From: Psychroserpens jangbogonensis
GTDB lineage: Bacteria > Bacteroidota > Bacteroidia > Flavobacteriales > Flavobacteriaceae
Length of the DNA: 64,000 bases
NCBI RefSeq assembly: GCF_000797465.1
Contig: NZ_JSWG01000006.1
Location: 124,001-188,000 of the forward strand
Reading direction: 5' to 3'
Made by a program: the position numbers and the translations under genes. The notes below the pieces were generated by a model. It saw nothing but the letters and a program-made list of their open reading frames with translations, searched no databases and was not told where the DNA came from. This document shows positions 51,657-61,561 of this stretch, in pieces (position 1 is the stretch's first letter; each line of letters begins with the position of its first letter).

Positions 51657-52153
51657 TCTTTAATAAACTTACCTAATCCAAATCGTTTTAGCATTTTCTT
51701 TTCAAATTCCCAAAAGAACTTAAACTGACCAAAAAGCCAACCAAATGTTACTAAAAGGATTTGATAAAATATTAAACCAATGATAATAAATAATACCCAA
51801 TAAAGAATTGGGTTTAAGTTTTCTTTAGTAATTCCTATCAGCTTCATTATTGGTCTTCCAACAAAAACAGATGATGAACCAGTAACAGCAAATACTATAA
51901 ACACACGTATCATTTCCCATTTATAGTCTAATATCCATTTATGTTCTAACTTCTTAAAAAAGTATAAGGTTAATTTTAAGAGTATAAAAAATAGGAGTGA
52001 GGCCAGAGCAACTGAAAGAATTATGGGAAATGAGTCAGTAAGTCTAAAAGCGAGCTTATAAGCACTATAGCCTAAACCAACTAAGCCTAATAAAGGAAAC
52101 AAGAGTTGCCAGTTTTGTTGAATTTCCCAACGTGATTTAAATTTTTCTAACAT
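51653..52153 (-). CDS. Membrane protein, DUF6787-like
   Basis: 166 residues with four predicted membrane helices (about 18-35, 42-65, 85-105 and 118-140), an amphipathic N-terminus (MLEKFKSRWEIQQNWQLLF) and a basic C-terminus (KKMLKRFGLGKFIKE). The FKSRW and Q-FKFFW-F patterns fit a Bacteroidota family I believe is DUF6787, of unknown function. It overlaps the small His-rich gene by 4 nt and heads the metal-receptor transcription unit. Confidence 0.7.
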   Translation of the reverse strand: MLEKFKSRWEIQQNWQLLFPLLGLVGLGYSAYKLAFRLTDSFPIILSVALASLLFFILLKLTLYFFKKLEHKWILDYKWEMIRVFIVFAVTGSSSVFVGRPIMKLIGITKENLNPILYWVLFIIIGLIFYQILLVTFGWLFGQFKFFWEFEKKMLKRFGLGKFIKE

Positions 52154-52180
52154 AGCTGTAAATTGCTATGCAAAGATACT

Positions 52181-52612
52181 TCAAATTCTAGGAACCATAG
52201 AAGATAATCTTTGGTTATAAGTAAGCTGAAAATAGATGAAGTAATTATATAATTTATAGTTTAAATCAAATCCGTAATTGATTCCAGGTCTATAATCAAT
52301 TTGCAATTGATACAAGTCAGGACTGTATTTTATAGGTTGCAATACACGAGAATTCCATTGTTGAACCATAACCCAATTTCTAGATTCCATATAAGACTGT
52401 GAATAATATCCTTCTGGTTGTGCCCTTGAAGATAACCACGAATTAAATCCTGGTTCAATTATTATAATCTCATATTCTAAAGCGTCACTAGTGAGTCTTA
52501 CGATATCCTCTTCAGGGATTTCAGCTTCTTGAGTTGAATCAGCAATACTTTGTGTAGTATTACAGCTAGTAACAACAAGAAGCATAATAAATAGTTTAAA
52601 AAAAGTCTTCAT
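52181..52612 (-). CDS. Small lipoprotein, DUF6146-like
   Basis: 143 residues from ATG 52612 (MKTFFKLFIMLLVVTSC), where the lipobox VTSC gives the lipidated cysteine; a frame start 17 codons upstream is rejected. The mature domain YEIIIIEPGFNSWLSSRAQPEGYYSQSYMESRN and YNYFIYFQLTYNQRLS fits a Bacteroidota family I recall as DUF6146. Function unknown. It is one of four genes in the window preceded by the GTTTACTCATT direct repeats, here with two perfect copies. Confidence 0.8.
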   Translation of the reverse strand: MKTFFKLFIMLLVVTSCNTTQSIADSTQEAEIPEEDIVRLTSDALEYEIIIIEPGFNSWLSSRAQPEGYYSQSYMESRNWVMVQQWNSRVLQPIKYSPDLYQLQIDYRPGINYGFDLNYKLYNYFIYFQLTYNQRLSSMVPRI

Positions 52613-52660
52613 AGCGCATTTTAGTTTTAAAGTTACAAAATTCTTAAGATGTATTTGGTT

Positions 52661-52728
52661 CAAAAATAGGCTAAGTATAAAAATATTAAAATAGATAATG
52701 AGTAAACCATGCTTATGAATGAGTAAAC
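52661..52728 (-). promoter_or_regulatory. LytTR-like direct-repeat operator and promoter of the DUF6146-like gene
   Basis: On the minus strand GTTTACTCATT occurs twice without mismatch, at 52728-52718 and 52707-52697, exactly 21 bp apart. After 28 nt comes TATTTTTG at 52668-52661, a perfect TAnnTTTG -7 element. It is the cleanest of the four copies of this architecture in the window. Confidence 0.7.
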
Positions 52729-52743
52729 TTTACATGAGGACAT

Positions 52744-52772
52744 AAAAAAAGCCAGACATAGGTCTAGCTTTT
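52744..52772 (-). terminator. Terminator of the DUF937 gene
   Basis: On the minus strand AAAGC-T-AGAC and GTCT-G-GCTTTTTTT pair with one internal mismatch around CTAT; a run of seven T follows the stem. Confidence 0.75.
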
Positions 52773-52792
52773 AATATATGATAAAGGTAATG

Positions 52793-53446
52793 TTAATTTT
52801 TACCGCCAAAAAGACCTCCTAAAAGTCCTCCTAGTCCACTTTTCTTACTATCTCCACCAAGAACCATTCCCGCTACATCATCAATAATACTTCCATCACC
52901 ATCAGAATCCAACATTTTTTCGAGGAAAGTTTGTTCTTTAGTTACTGCTCCAGAATTACTAGCACCACCGAGTAAACCTCCTAATAATCCACCAAGATCA
53001 CTTTGAGAACTAACATTAGTTTGTTTTGCTTGCTTTCCTAAAACACCCATTAAAATTGGCGCTGCAACTTTAAGAATATTTGCTACTGAGCCCATATCTA
53101 AACCTGATTTTTCACCAATAATTTTTTCTACACCTTGTTGTTTACTTCCAAGTATATGTCCAAGAATTTTTGAACCATCAGCTTTCACATTGTCATCAAC
53201 TCCACCGCCGAATAAACCACCAAGGTTATCTAAGATACTACCATCATGCTTTCCACTTAATGCTCCCATTAATCCTTGAGCTCCTTCTGGAGTTGAAGCA
53301 TTACGTTCCATTGCCTTCATAAGCACTGGTAAAGCCATAGTTAACACACTACTTGTTTTATTTTGATCTGTTCCTGTTGAACCAGAAACACCACTGATAA
53401 TAGTTTTTCCTAAATCGCTGTTTAATAAGTCTAAAATTCCTGCCAT
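52793..53446 (-). CDS. DUF937 domain-containing protein
   Basis: 217 residues rich in Gly, Leu and Lys, no signal peptide. The pattern MAGILDLLNSDLGKTIISGVSG, TALPVLMKAMERNAS-like helices and ILGHILGSKQQGVEKIIGEKSGLD is the DUF937/YidB fold of helical repeats. The end (GGLLGGLFGGKN) is Gly-rich. Two segments, FLEKMLDSDGDGSIIDDVAG and similar, hint at calcium-like loops. Function unknown. Follows serA but is separated from it by a terminator. Confidence 0.88.
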   Translation of the reverse strand: MAGILDLLNSDLGKTIISGVSGSTGTDQNKTSSVLTMALPVLMKAMERNASTPEGAQGLMGALSGKHDGSILDNLGGLFGGGVDDNVKADGSKILGHILGSKQQGVEKIIGEKSGLDMGSVANILKVAAPILMGVLGKQAKQTNVSSQSDLGGLLGGLLGGASNSGAVTKEQTFLEKMLDSDGDGSIIDDVAGMVLGGDSKKSGLGGLLGGLFGGKN

Positions 53447-53489
53447 GATATATATTGTATTAGATTAATTTAGTTGGACTTTCAAGATA

Positions 53490-53517
53490 CAAAAAAGTCC
53501 TAACATATATTAGGACT
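53490..53517 (-). terminator. Terminator of the serC-serA operon
   Basis: AGTCCTAA (53496-53503) and TTAGGACT (53510-53517) pair perfectly around CATATA; on the minus strand six T follow. Confidence 0.85.
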
Positions 53518-53550
53518 CATTTTTTATGATTAGGTCACATTTTTCATGAC

Positions 53551-54501
53551 TTATTTTAAAATACTTATTATTTGTTCTGCTAGTTCAGTACCAATTCTGT
53601 CTTGCGCCTCATTAGTTGCAGCACCTGTGTGAGGTGTTAACGATAAGGCAGGATTCATTAATAATTGAATTTCTGGTTTAGGCTCTTTTTCAAAAACATC
53701 TAAAGCAGCTCTAGAAACTTTACCACTTTCTATAGCATTTACAAGCGCTATTTCATTAACAACTCCTCCACGAGCAGCATTAGCGATAATCACACCATCT
53801 TTCATCTGGCTGAATTCGGCTTCATCGATTACATAGTCTTTTTGAGCAGGCACATGAAGTGTAAGAAAATCTGCTTGCTTTAATACATCTTCCTTAGAAG
53901 ACATTTCTATTTCGAAATTTACTTTCTGTCCATCAAAGAACTCCAACTCCAAATTTGCTTTTTGCATAAATGGATCAAAAGCAACTACTTTCATTCCTGC
54001 GCCAATAGCCACTTTTGCAGTCGCTTGACCAATACGTCCAAAACCTAAAACGCCAAGTGTTTTTCCTTTTAACTCTGTACCCTTAGCATAAGATTTTTTT
54101 AATCCTTTAAAATTGGCATCACCTTCTAAAGGCATATCGCGATTAGAATTATGTAAAAAACGTGCTAAACCGTAAAAGTGTCCAAATACTAATTCTGCAA
54201 CAGAATGTGAGGAAGCAGCAGGCGTATTTATAACATGAAGTCCTTTGCTTCTTGCATAATCAACATCGATATTATCCATACCAACACCACCACGACCAAT
54301 AATCTTTAAGCTAGGGCAGTTGTCTATTAGGTTTTTTCTAACAGTAGTAGCGCTTCTTACTAATAATACTGTAACGTCATTATCGTTTATATAGTTTTCT
54401 AACTGCTCTTGAGCAACTGTTGTAGTCAATACTTCAAAACCTGCACTTTCTAATGCGTGAATTCCACTCTGTGAAACTCCGTCGTTTGCTAATACTTTCA
54501 T
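53551..54501 (-). CDS. serA: D-3-phosphoglycerate dehydrogenase, short form
   Basis: 316 residues, lacking the C-terminal ACT regulatory domain, so serine feedback through ACT is absent. NAD-binding motif GVLGFGRIGQATAK, RGGVGMDNIDVDYA, NAARGGVVNE and the catalytic His in LTPHTGAATNEAQ are intact. It oxidises 3-phosphoglycerate to phosphohydroxypyruvate, the substrate of SerC encoded 25 nt upstream. The pair forms an operon ending at a clear terminator. Serine and phosphoserine could feed the sulfonolipid enzymes encoded at 40.7-43.1 kb. Confidence 0.93.
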   Translation of the reverse strand: MKVLANDGVSQSGIHALESAGFEVLTTTVAQEQLENYINDNDVTVLLVRSATTVRKNLIDNCPSLKIIGRGGVGMDNIDVDYARSKGLHVINTPAASSHSVAELVFGHFYGLARFLHNSNRDMPLEGDANFKGLKKSYAKGTELKGKTLGVLGFGRIGQATAKVAIGAGMKVVAFDPFMQKANLELEFFDGQKVNFEIEMSSKEDVLKQADFLTLHVPAQKDYVIDEAEFSQMKDGVIIANAARGGVVNEIALVNAIESGKVSRAALDVFEKEPKPEIQLLMNPALSLTPHTGAATNEAQDRIGTELAEQIISILK

Positions 54502-54526
54502 TAAACTTTGTTCTTTTTATTTAAAA

Positions 54527-55588
54527 TTATGCTTTACGTTCTAATTCGCTCATTACATCAACAAGTACACCAACACTTTCTAATGATAATGCGTTATACA
54601 TTGATGCTCTATAGCCACCAACACTTCTATGTCCATTAAGTCCATTTATGCCAGCTTCTTTAATCATTGTTTCAAATGTTTCCTTTAAGTCTTCATTCGC
54701 TAAAGTAAATGTTGCGTTCATACTTGAACGATCTGTTTTTGCTGAATACCCCTTAAATAAAGGATTAAGATCAATTTCAGAATATATCAACTGAGCTTTC
54801 TTATCATTTTCCTTTTCGATAGCCTTAATTCCACCTAAATTTTTCAACCATTGTAAAGTTAACATCGATACATACACAGGAAATACAGGAGGAGTATTAA
54901 ACATACTACTTTTGCTTATATGAATTTGATAATCCATCATAGACGGAATTTTACGAGAAACTTTACCTAAGATATCTTCTTTTACAACTACCAAAGTTGC
55001 TCCAGCTGGTCCCATATTTTTTTGAGCTCCAGCATAGATTAAATCAAATTTTGAAAAATCTAACTGACGTGAAAAAATATCACTACTCATATCACATACC
55101 ATTGGAATAGGAGAGTTTGGAAACTTTTTCATTTGTGTTCCAAAAATGGTGTTATTTGAAGTACAATGGAAATAATCATAATCTTCAGGAATATCATACC
55201 CTTTTGGAATATAATTAAATTTGGCTTCTTTTGAAGATGCTACTTCATAAACATCATCAAAGATTTTAGCTTCCTTAATTGCTTTATCACTCCAAGTTCC
55301 AGTGTTTAAATATCCAGCTCTCTTTTCTAATAAATTAAGCGCTACCATTAAGAACTGAGTACTTGCTCCACCGTGTAAAAACAATGCTTTATAACCTTTC
55401 CCTTCTAGTCCTAATAACTCTAATGCCAAAGCTCTTGCGTTTTCCATAACATCAACAAAAGGCTTACTTCTGTGAGATATTTCTAGGAGCGAAAGGCCAT
55501 TATCAAAATTTATTACGGCTTCTGAGGCTTGTTGCAATACTTCACCAGGTAAAATACAAGGTCCAGCACTAAAATTATGTCTTCTCAT
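54527..55588 (-). CDS. serC: Phosphoserine aminotransferase
   Basis: 353 residues, normal for SerC. PLP enzyme converting phosphohydroxypyruvate and glutamate to O-phosphoserine and 2-oxoglutarate. MRRHNFSAGPCILP is the usual start; FLHGGASTQFLMV, DMSSDIFSRQLDFSKFDLIYAGAQKNMGPAG with the PLP lysine, and GLNGHRSVGGYRASMYNAL are family marks. First gene of the serC-serA operon. Its product is the proposed cysteate synthase substrate. Confidence 0.96.
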   Translation of the reverse strand: MRRHNFSAGPCILPGEVLQQASEAVINFDNGLSLLEISHRSKPFVDVMENARALALELLGLEGKGYKALFLHGGASTQFLMVALNLLEKRAGYLNTGTWSDKAIKEAKIFDDVYEVASSKEAKFNYIPKGYDIPEDYDYFHCTSNNTIFGTQMKKFPNSPIPMVCDMSSDIFSRQLDFSKFDLIYAGAQKNMGPAGATLVVVKEDILGKVSRKIPSMMDYQIHISKSSMFNTPPVFPVYVSMLTLQWLKNLGGIKAIEKENDKKAQLIYSEIDLNPLFKGYSAKTDRSSMNATFTLANEDLKETFETMIKEAGINGLNGHRSVGGYRASMYNALSLESVGVLVDVMSELERKA

Positions 55589-55693
55589 CTGTTTAAAATT
55601 TTAATTCCGAAGAAACGGAAAATACATTGTGATTCTTATACTCACAAAGGTCATGAATTCTAATAAAATAAGCGATATTAAATTGATTAATTA

Positions 55694-57185
<1,492 letters not shown>

Positions 57186-57205
57186 ACGAAATACACTTTT
57201 TAAAT

Positions 57206-57239
57206 AAAAAAAATCCCAAGTTAACACTTAGGATTTTTT
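57206..57239. terminator. Bidirectional terminator
   Basis: AATCC-C-AAGT and ACTT-A-GGATT pair with one mismatch around TAAC, flanked by A and T runs. It ends the ferredoxin transcript and the convergent lipoprotein transcript. Confidence 0.7.
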
Positions 57240-57257
57240 ATTTATTATAATTATTTA

Positions 57258-58391
57258 CTACTGTAAGTCAGACATTTCAAAAACTAAAAACTGCATAATT
57301 CTTTCAACTTCAGTAACATCTTCAATGTCGCTGTTTTCGGTATGAAATGAAGAATAAAATACGCCTCCATCACCATGTAAGAATGTAAATGCTAAGTCTT
57401 TGTTTTCAGATATCTCAGTATTTGTATCATCTCTGTACGTTACAGGACCATTTAACCAAGATATAGTTGTTGCGCTGTCATAAGTATCAATAACTTGCCA
57501 AGAATATAAAAAGTCGTCAATTTCAACAGTGTCTTCGATTGAGATATTAAAATTCAGTAATAACCATTCACTTAGATCACCTTCTAAAATTGTAGCAACA
57601 GTAGTCGTTGATGTTCCGCTTTTTTCAGGAGTATAAGGTGTTAAATAATCTGCACCTGAGTTTGTGATTGCATCTAAATAACCTGCAGCCCAATCTGTTG
57701 TATATAAAATTCCACCATTACTAACATAAGCTTCCAAAACACCAGAATTATCAACGAAAGCTTCGCTTAAACCACAGTTTAAGAAAACAATATCATAGGC
57801 GTCTAATAAGCCTTGATCACCCATTAGGTCTTCAAAACTAAAGTCTACATTTGGTACTAATAATGGATTAGACGAATTTCTATTTAATGGACCATGCTCG
57901 TGTTCATGTTTAGTATTCTGATTAATACCAATTCGATCAAAACCAGAATTACCATCTATAATATCAAATAAAGGCTCACCAGTTACAGGGTTAAAAAGTC
58001 CTATGCTATATAACACACTTTCTATGTTATCATAATAACCAGTTACTACAGCTACATTAGGAAGTGTTTCAACGCTTAAGGTTTCTATCGCTAAGTCATT
58101 TTCAACATTAACGTTTCGCTCTGTTTTAAATTTCCCTTTATTTATAACCAGATTATAGTCACCTTTAGCAACTGGCAAAGAATAATTTCCTTGTGCATCA
58201 GTTCTAGTCTCAGATTTTAAATTGTTGTTTTCATAAGCTCTAACTCGAGCATTAGAAATGGCATCAAAACCATTTGGAGCTAAAAATTTTCCAGTGATGT
58301 TAAATTCTTTATCATTGGTTTGATTGTTATCATCTTTACTACAAGAGAATAAAGTTATAATAACTAAGAAGGATAATACGAGTGATTTCAT
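57258..58391 (-). CDS. Lipoprotein with carboxypeptidase-regulatory-like domain and GATase-like domain
   Basis: 377 residues. Lipobox LFSC puts the lipid cysteine at 17. Residues about 30-105 form a CarboxypepD_reg-like fold (NITGKFLAPNGFDAISNARV). Residues about 110-375 resemble a ThuA/class I glutamine amidotransferase-like Rossmann fold (VAVVTGYYDNIESVLYSIG; AYDIVFLNCGLSEAF; LEAYVSNGGILYTTDW; HGDGGVFYSSFHTEN). No Cys-His-Glu triad is clear, so it may be non-catalytic. Alone between two terminators. Role unknown. Confidence 0.7.
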   Translation of the reverse strand: MKSLVLSFLVIITLFSCSKDDNNQTNDKEFNITGKFLAPNGFDAISNARVRAYENNNLKSETRTDAQGNYSLPVAKGDYNLVINKGKFKTERNVNVENDLAIETLSVETLPNVAVVTGYYDNIESVLYSIGLFNPVTGEPLFDIIDGNSGFDRIGINQNTKHEHEHGPLNRNSSNPLLVPNVDFSFEDLMGDQGLLDAYDIVFLNCGLSEAFVDNSGVLEAYVSNGGILYTTDWAAGYLDAITNSGADYLTPYTPEKSGTSTTTVATILEGDLSEWLLLNFNISIEDTVEIDDFLYSWQVIDTYDSATTISWLNGPVTYRDDTNTEISENKDLAFTFLHGDGGVFYSSFHTENSDIEDVTEVERIMQFLVFEMSDLQ

Positions 58392-58505
58392 AGTGGTTGA
58401 TTTTTAGAGTTTTAATATTCAAAAGATAAGAAATAATAATCTCTTGCTATAATTAAAACAATCTGAATCTTGAAATCCCTACCTAAACAATTATTTATTT
58501 ATAGA

Positions 58506-59690
58506 TTAATGAGATTTATCCTTTTCTGATTGCTCTTTAATTATTTTGATCACTTCTTTACTAAATGAACTTTTATTTGTTTGTTCGCTTTCTTTAGACT
58601 TTATATATTCTTTTTTCATTTTAATAAGATCTTGAAGTTTAGAATAGTTTTCTTTTCTTTCATTAGAAAGATCCAAGATTATTGTTTCCTTTTCAGAAAT
58701 ACTTAAGCCTCTTAATTCTTTCGGTAATTGATCGTCTTTGATTTTATCTAATTCTAGCTTACCATCGTTATAATCGTTAATAATTTCATTAGTTCCATAA
58801 GCACCTTTTCTTCCTGTTTTACTGCTTTTGTACTCGGCTCTAGAGCTATTTGCTGTTTCAGAGCCATCATCATAGACTTTCATAGACTTTTCTTTCTTGT
58901 CATAGTTTTCTCTACGAACGACTGAAGAACCATAATACATTCTTGAGTTATCAATATCCTTTGATGCACTATTGATTTCAGAATCATAAGGTGTCGCAAT
59001 TGTGTAATCTTGAGCATCTTGATCTAGTTTTAAATATGCTCCATTTGTACATTCAGACATTTTTTTAAAATGAACAATGGCTTCAGAACAACTATTACCA
59101 AGCTTAATTGTATTGATCGTAATTCCTTTAATTGCGGCTTGCTTGCAGCTTTCAGTATATTTTATATCATTTGAATAATCCATATGTGGCGGACAATCAC
59201 CAACAACAAAAATAGTTTTGTAAGTATTTTTATCTGAAGACCATTTCATATTATTCACAGATTCAACTAAAGCTTGATTAACACTTTCTGGAGTGTCGCC
59301 ACCACCATCTGCTCTTATTTCAAGTAAGTCAGCATACACTTCATCTAAATCAATACTTATAGGAATCTGTTTGGTCACAAATACATCACCTCGATCTCTA
59401 TAAAATACCATTCCCATTTTTAAAGTATCAATATCTTCATTTTGGGCTAAATCAGTAACGATATCCCAAATTTTCTCCTTTGCAGTATCTATGAGCCCGC
59501 TCATGCTTCCTGTAGCATCTAGACAAAACACAATTTCGGTGTTTCTGGTAGCCTTAGTAATAGTTTCTTCTTCAATCTTCGCTTGAGATAATTCTGCTAA
59601 TTGTGTATCTGCTTTTACAGATTGATCCGTTGAATTTTTACAATTCAGAAGTAAAAAGCATAAAATAATAAAGGTGATTTTGTTTGTCAT
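58506..59690 (-). CDS. vWA-domain lipoprotein
   Basis: 394 residues. Lipobox LLLNC gives the lipid cysteine at 17. The vWA domain (about 50-240) has an intact MIDAS: DATGSM at 58-63, GGGDTPES and VGDCPP in place of the third loop. The C-terminal 150 residues are charged, helical and Ser/Lys-rich, with repeats of Lys/Glu (IKMKKEYIKSKESEQ). No further domain. It is the second intact vWA protein controlled by the GTTTACTCATT repeat architecture, here with three repeats in phase plus one weaker. Confidence 0.85.
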   Translation of the reverse strand: MTNKITFIILCFLLLNCKNSTDQSVKADTQLAELSQAKIEEETITKATRNTEIVFCLDATGSMSGLIDTAKEKIWDIVTDLAQNEDIDTLKMGMVFYRDRGDVFVTKQIPISIDLDEVYADLLEIRADGGGDTPESVNQALVESVNNMKWSSDKNTYKTIFVVGDCPPHMDYSNDIKYTESCKQAAIKGITINTIKLGNSCSEAIVHFKKMSECTNGAYLKLDQDAQDYTIATPYDSEINSASKDIDNSRMYYGSSVVRRENYDKKEKSMKVYDDGSETANSSRAEYKSSKTGRKGAYGTNEIINDYNDGKLELDKIKDDQLPKELRGLSISEKETIILDLSNERKENYSKLQDLIKMKKEYIKSKESEQTNKSSFSKEVIKIIKEQSEKDKSH

Positions 59691-59707
59691 GATTTTTAAA
59701 TTTTAAC

Positions 59708-59796
59708 TAAAAGTAGAGGAGGAATGAAGTAAAACAAATGGCTAACTAGTAAACGGTTCTTCTCATCTAGTAAAAGCTCTTTTTTGATGAGTAAAC
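59708..59796 (-). promoter_or_regulatory. Tandem LytTR-like operator and promoter of the vWA lipoprotein gene
   Basis: On the minus strand: GTTTACTCATC (59796-59786), TTTTACTAGAT (59775-59765) and GTTTACTAGTT (59754-59744), each 21 bp apart; a fourth weak copy lies near 59733-59723. After exactly 28 nt from 59744 comes TACTTTTA (59715-59708), one mismatch from TAnnTTTG. The third copy reads ACCGTTTAC at its start, close to the LytTR consensus half-site. Confidence 0.65.
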
Positions 59797-59886
59797 GTGC
59801 CATTTTAGAGAATCGCGTAAAAAAGAGATAATCAAATCTTTTTTTTGTTCTAATTAACTACATTTGCAATCGCAAAATTACTATTT

Positions 59887-60981
59887 ATGAAAGCCGGAAT
59901 TGTAGGATTACCAAACGTAGGAAAATCAACTTTATTTAACTGTTTATCTAATGCTAAAGCTCAAAGTGCAAACTTTCCGTTTTGTACTATTGAACCTAAC
60001 ATAGGTGTGGTAAACGTTCCAGATCCAAGACTTCAGAAGTTAGAATCTCTTGTAAATCCTGAACGTGTACTACCAGCAACAGTAGAGATTGTTGATATTG
60101 CTGGACTTGTAAAAGGTGCTAGTAAAGGTGAAGGTTTAGGAAATCAATTCTTAGGAAATATTCGTGAAACAGATGCAATTCTTCATGTATTGCGTTGTTT
60201 TGATAATGATAATATTGTGCATGTCGATGGAAGTGTAGATCCTATTCGTGATAAGGAAACCATTGATATGGAATTACAGTTGAAGGATTTAGAAACTGTT
60301 GAAAAGAAACTTGACAAGGTAAAGCGTGCTGCTAAAACCGGAAATAAGGATGCTCAAAAAGAAGAAGCTGTTTTAATAAAACTGAAAGAAGCGTTAGAAG
60401 CAGGGAAATCAGTAAGAGCATTAGAGTTTAGTGACGAAGACTTAGAAGAATTTGTAACACCTTCACAATTGATTACTGCAAAACCTGTGATGTACGTTTG
60501 TAATGTAGACGAAGGTAGCGCCGTTTCAGGAAACGCATATGTAGATTTAGTTCGTGAATCTGTAAAAGATGAAAATGCTGAAGTTTTAGTACTGGCAGTT
60601 GGTACTGAAGCTGATATCAACGAATTAGATGATTATGAAGAAAGACAAATGTTTCTTCAGGATATAGGTTTAGATGAAGCAGGTTCTGCTAAACTGATTA
60701 GATCAGCATACAAGCTATTAAATCAACAAACCTATTTTACTGCAGGAGTAAAGGAAGTACGTGCTTGGACAGTAGACATAGGAGCTACTGGACCGCAAGC
60801 AGCTGGAGTAATTCACACAGATTTTGAAAAAGGTTTTATTAGAGCTGAAGTTATTGCCTATAATGATTATGTAGAATTCGGTAGCGAAGCTAAAGTTAAA
60901 GAAGCTGGAAAAATGCGTGTTGAAGGAAAAAATTATATTGTTAAAGATGGCGATGTGATGCATTTCTTATTTAATGTGTAA
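59887..60981 (+). CDS. ychF: Redox-regulated ATPase YchF
   Basis: 364 residues, Obg-like P-loop protein with ATP preference. P-loop [14 protein letters not shown], switch [22 protein letters not shown], coiled-coil insertion (about 130-190) and the C-terminal TGS domain ([35 protein letters not shown]). The NKxD-type motif reads NVDE, typical of YchF. It binds ribosomes and influences translation and oxidative stress. Overlaps the following SRPBCC gene by one base (TAATG). Confidence 0.97.
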   Translation: MKAGIVGLPNVGKSTLFNCLSNAKAQSANFPFCTIEPNIGVVNVPDPRLQKLESLVNPERVLPATVEIVDIAGLVKGASKGEGLGNQFLGNIRETDAILHVLRCFDNDNIVHVDGSVDPIRDKETIDMELQLKDLETVEKKLDKVKRAAKTGNKDAQKEEAVLIKLKEALEAGKSVRALEFSDEDLEEFVTPSQLITAKPVMYVCNVDEGSAVSGNAYVDLVRESVKDENAEVLVLAVGTEADINELDDYEERQMFLQDIGLDEAGSAKLIRSAYKLLNQQTYFTAGVKEVRAWTVDIGATGPQAAGVIHTDFEKGFIRAEVIAYNDYVEFGSEAKVKEAGKMRVEGKNYIVKDGDVMHFLFNV

Positions 60982-61445
60982 TGCCTCTAATTGAAATCAA
61001 AACTCTAATTAACGCAGATATTCAAACCAGCTTTGATTTATCTCGAAACATTGATTTCCATACAGAATCTTTAGAACATTCTAACGAAAAAGCAATTGCA
61101 GGAAAAACTTCTGGCTTAATTGAATTCGGTGAATGGGTAACTTGGGAAGCCAAGCATTTCGGAATAAAACAGCAACTCACTTCAAAAATTACCAAGTTCA
61201 AAAGTCCACATTATTTTGTTGATGAAATGGTTTCAGGTGCTTTTAAATCTTTTAAGCATGAACATATTTTCCAGTCGAAAAATAATCAAACACTAATGAC
61301 TGATAAATTTCAATTTGAATCTCCTTTTGGTATCATCGGAAAACTAGCCAATGTGTTATTTTTAAAACGATATATGATCAACCTTTTAGCTACTAGAAAT
61401 GCATTTTTAAAGAAAAAGGCTGAAGAATTATCTGATATCTATTAA
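60981..61445 (+). CDS. SRPBCC (START-like) family protein
   Basis: 154 residues, a helix-grip fold with the classic ligand pocket layout: IEIKTLINADIQTSFDLSRNIDFHTES, WVTWEAKHFGIKQQLTSKITKFK and the C-terminal long helix LFLKRYMINLLATRNAFLKKKAEE. The family is often labelled a cell-division-inhibitor-like SRPBCC group, without strong support. It probably binds a hydrophobic ligand. Coupled to ychF through a one-base overlap. Confidence 0.8.
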   Translation: MPLIEIKTLINADIQTSFDLSRNIDFHTESLEHSNEKAIAGKTSGLIEFGEWVTWEAKHFGIKQQLTSKITKFKSPHYFVDEMVSGAFKSFKHEHIFQSKNNQTLMTDKFQFESPFGIIGKLANVLFLKRYMINLLATRNAFLKKKAEELSDIY

Positions 61446-61561
61446 AACTTCGATGTTCTCAACATTATTGGGCTTTTATTGTTAATTACTTTGTGTAAAC
61501 CCTGTTTCATTTTTTATAGGGTTATGCTATATTAGCATTCTATCTAATTTTTCATTCATTT

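Noticed and set aside
59723-59796. Short tandem repeats resembling a CRISPR array
   Set aside because: Repeat unit is only about 11 bp with 10-bp gaps, no cas genes are near, and the same unit recurs in pairs at other promoters; it is an operator.
61492-61530. AACCCT...AGGGTT inverted repeat before parE as a regulatory hairpin
   Set aside because: Only 6 bp of stem with a loop of about 15 nt; too weak in AT-rich DNA to claim.
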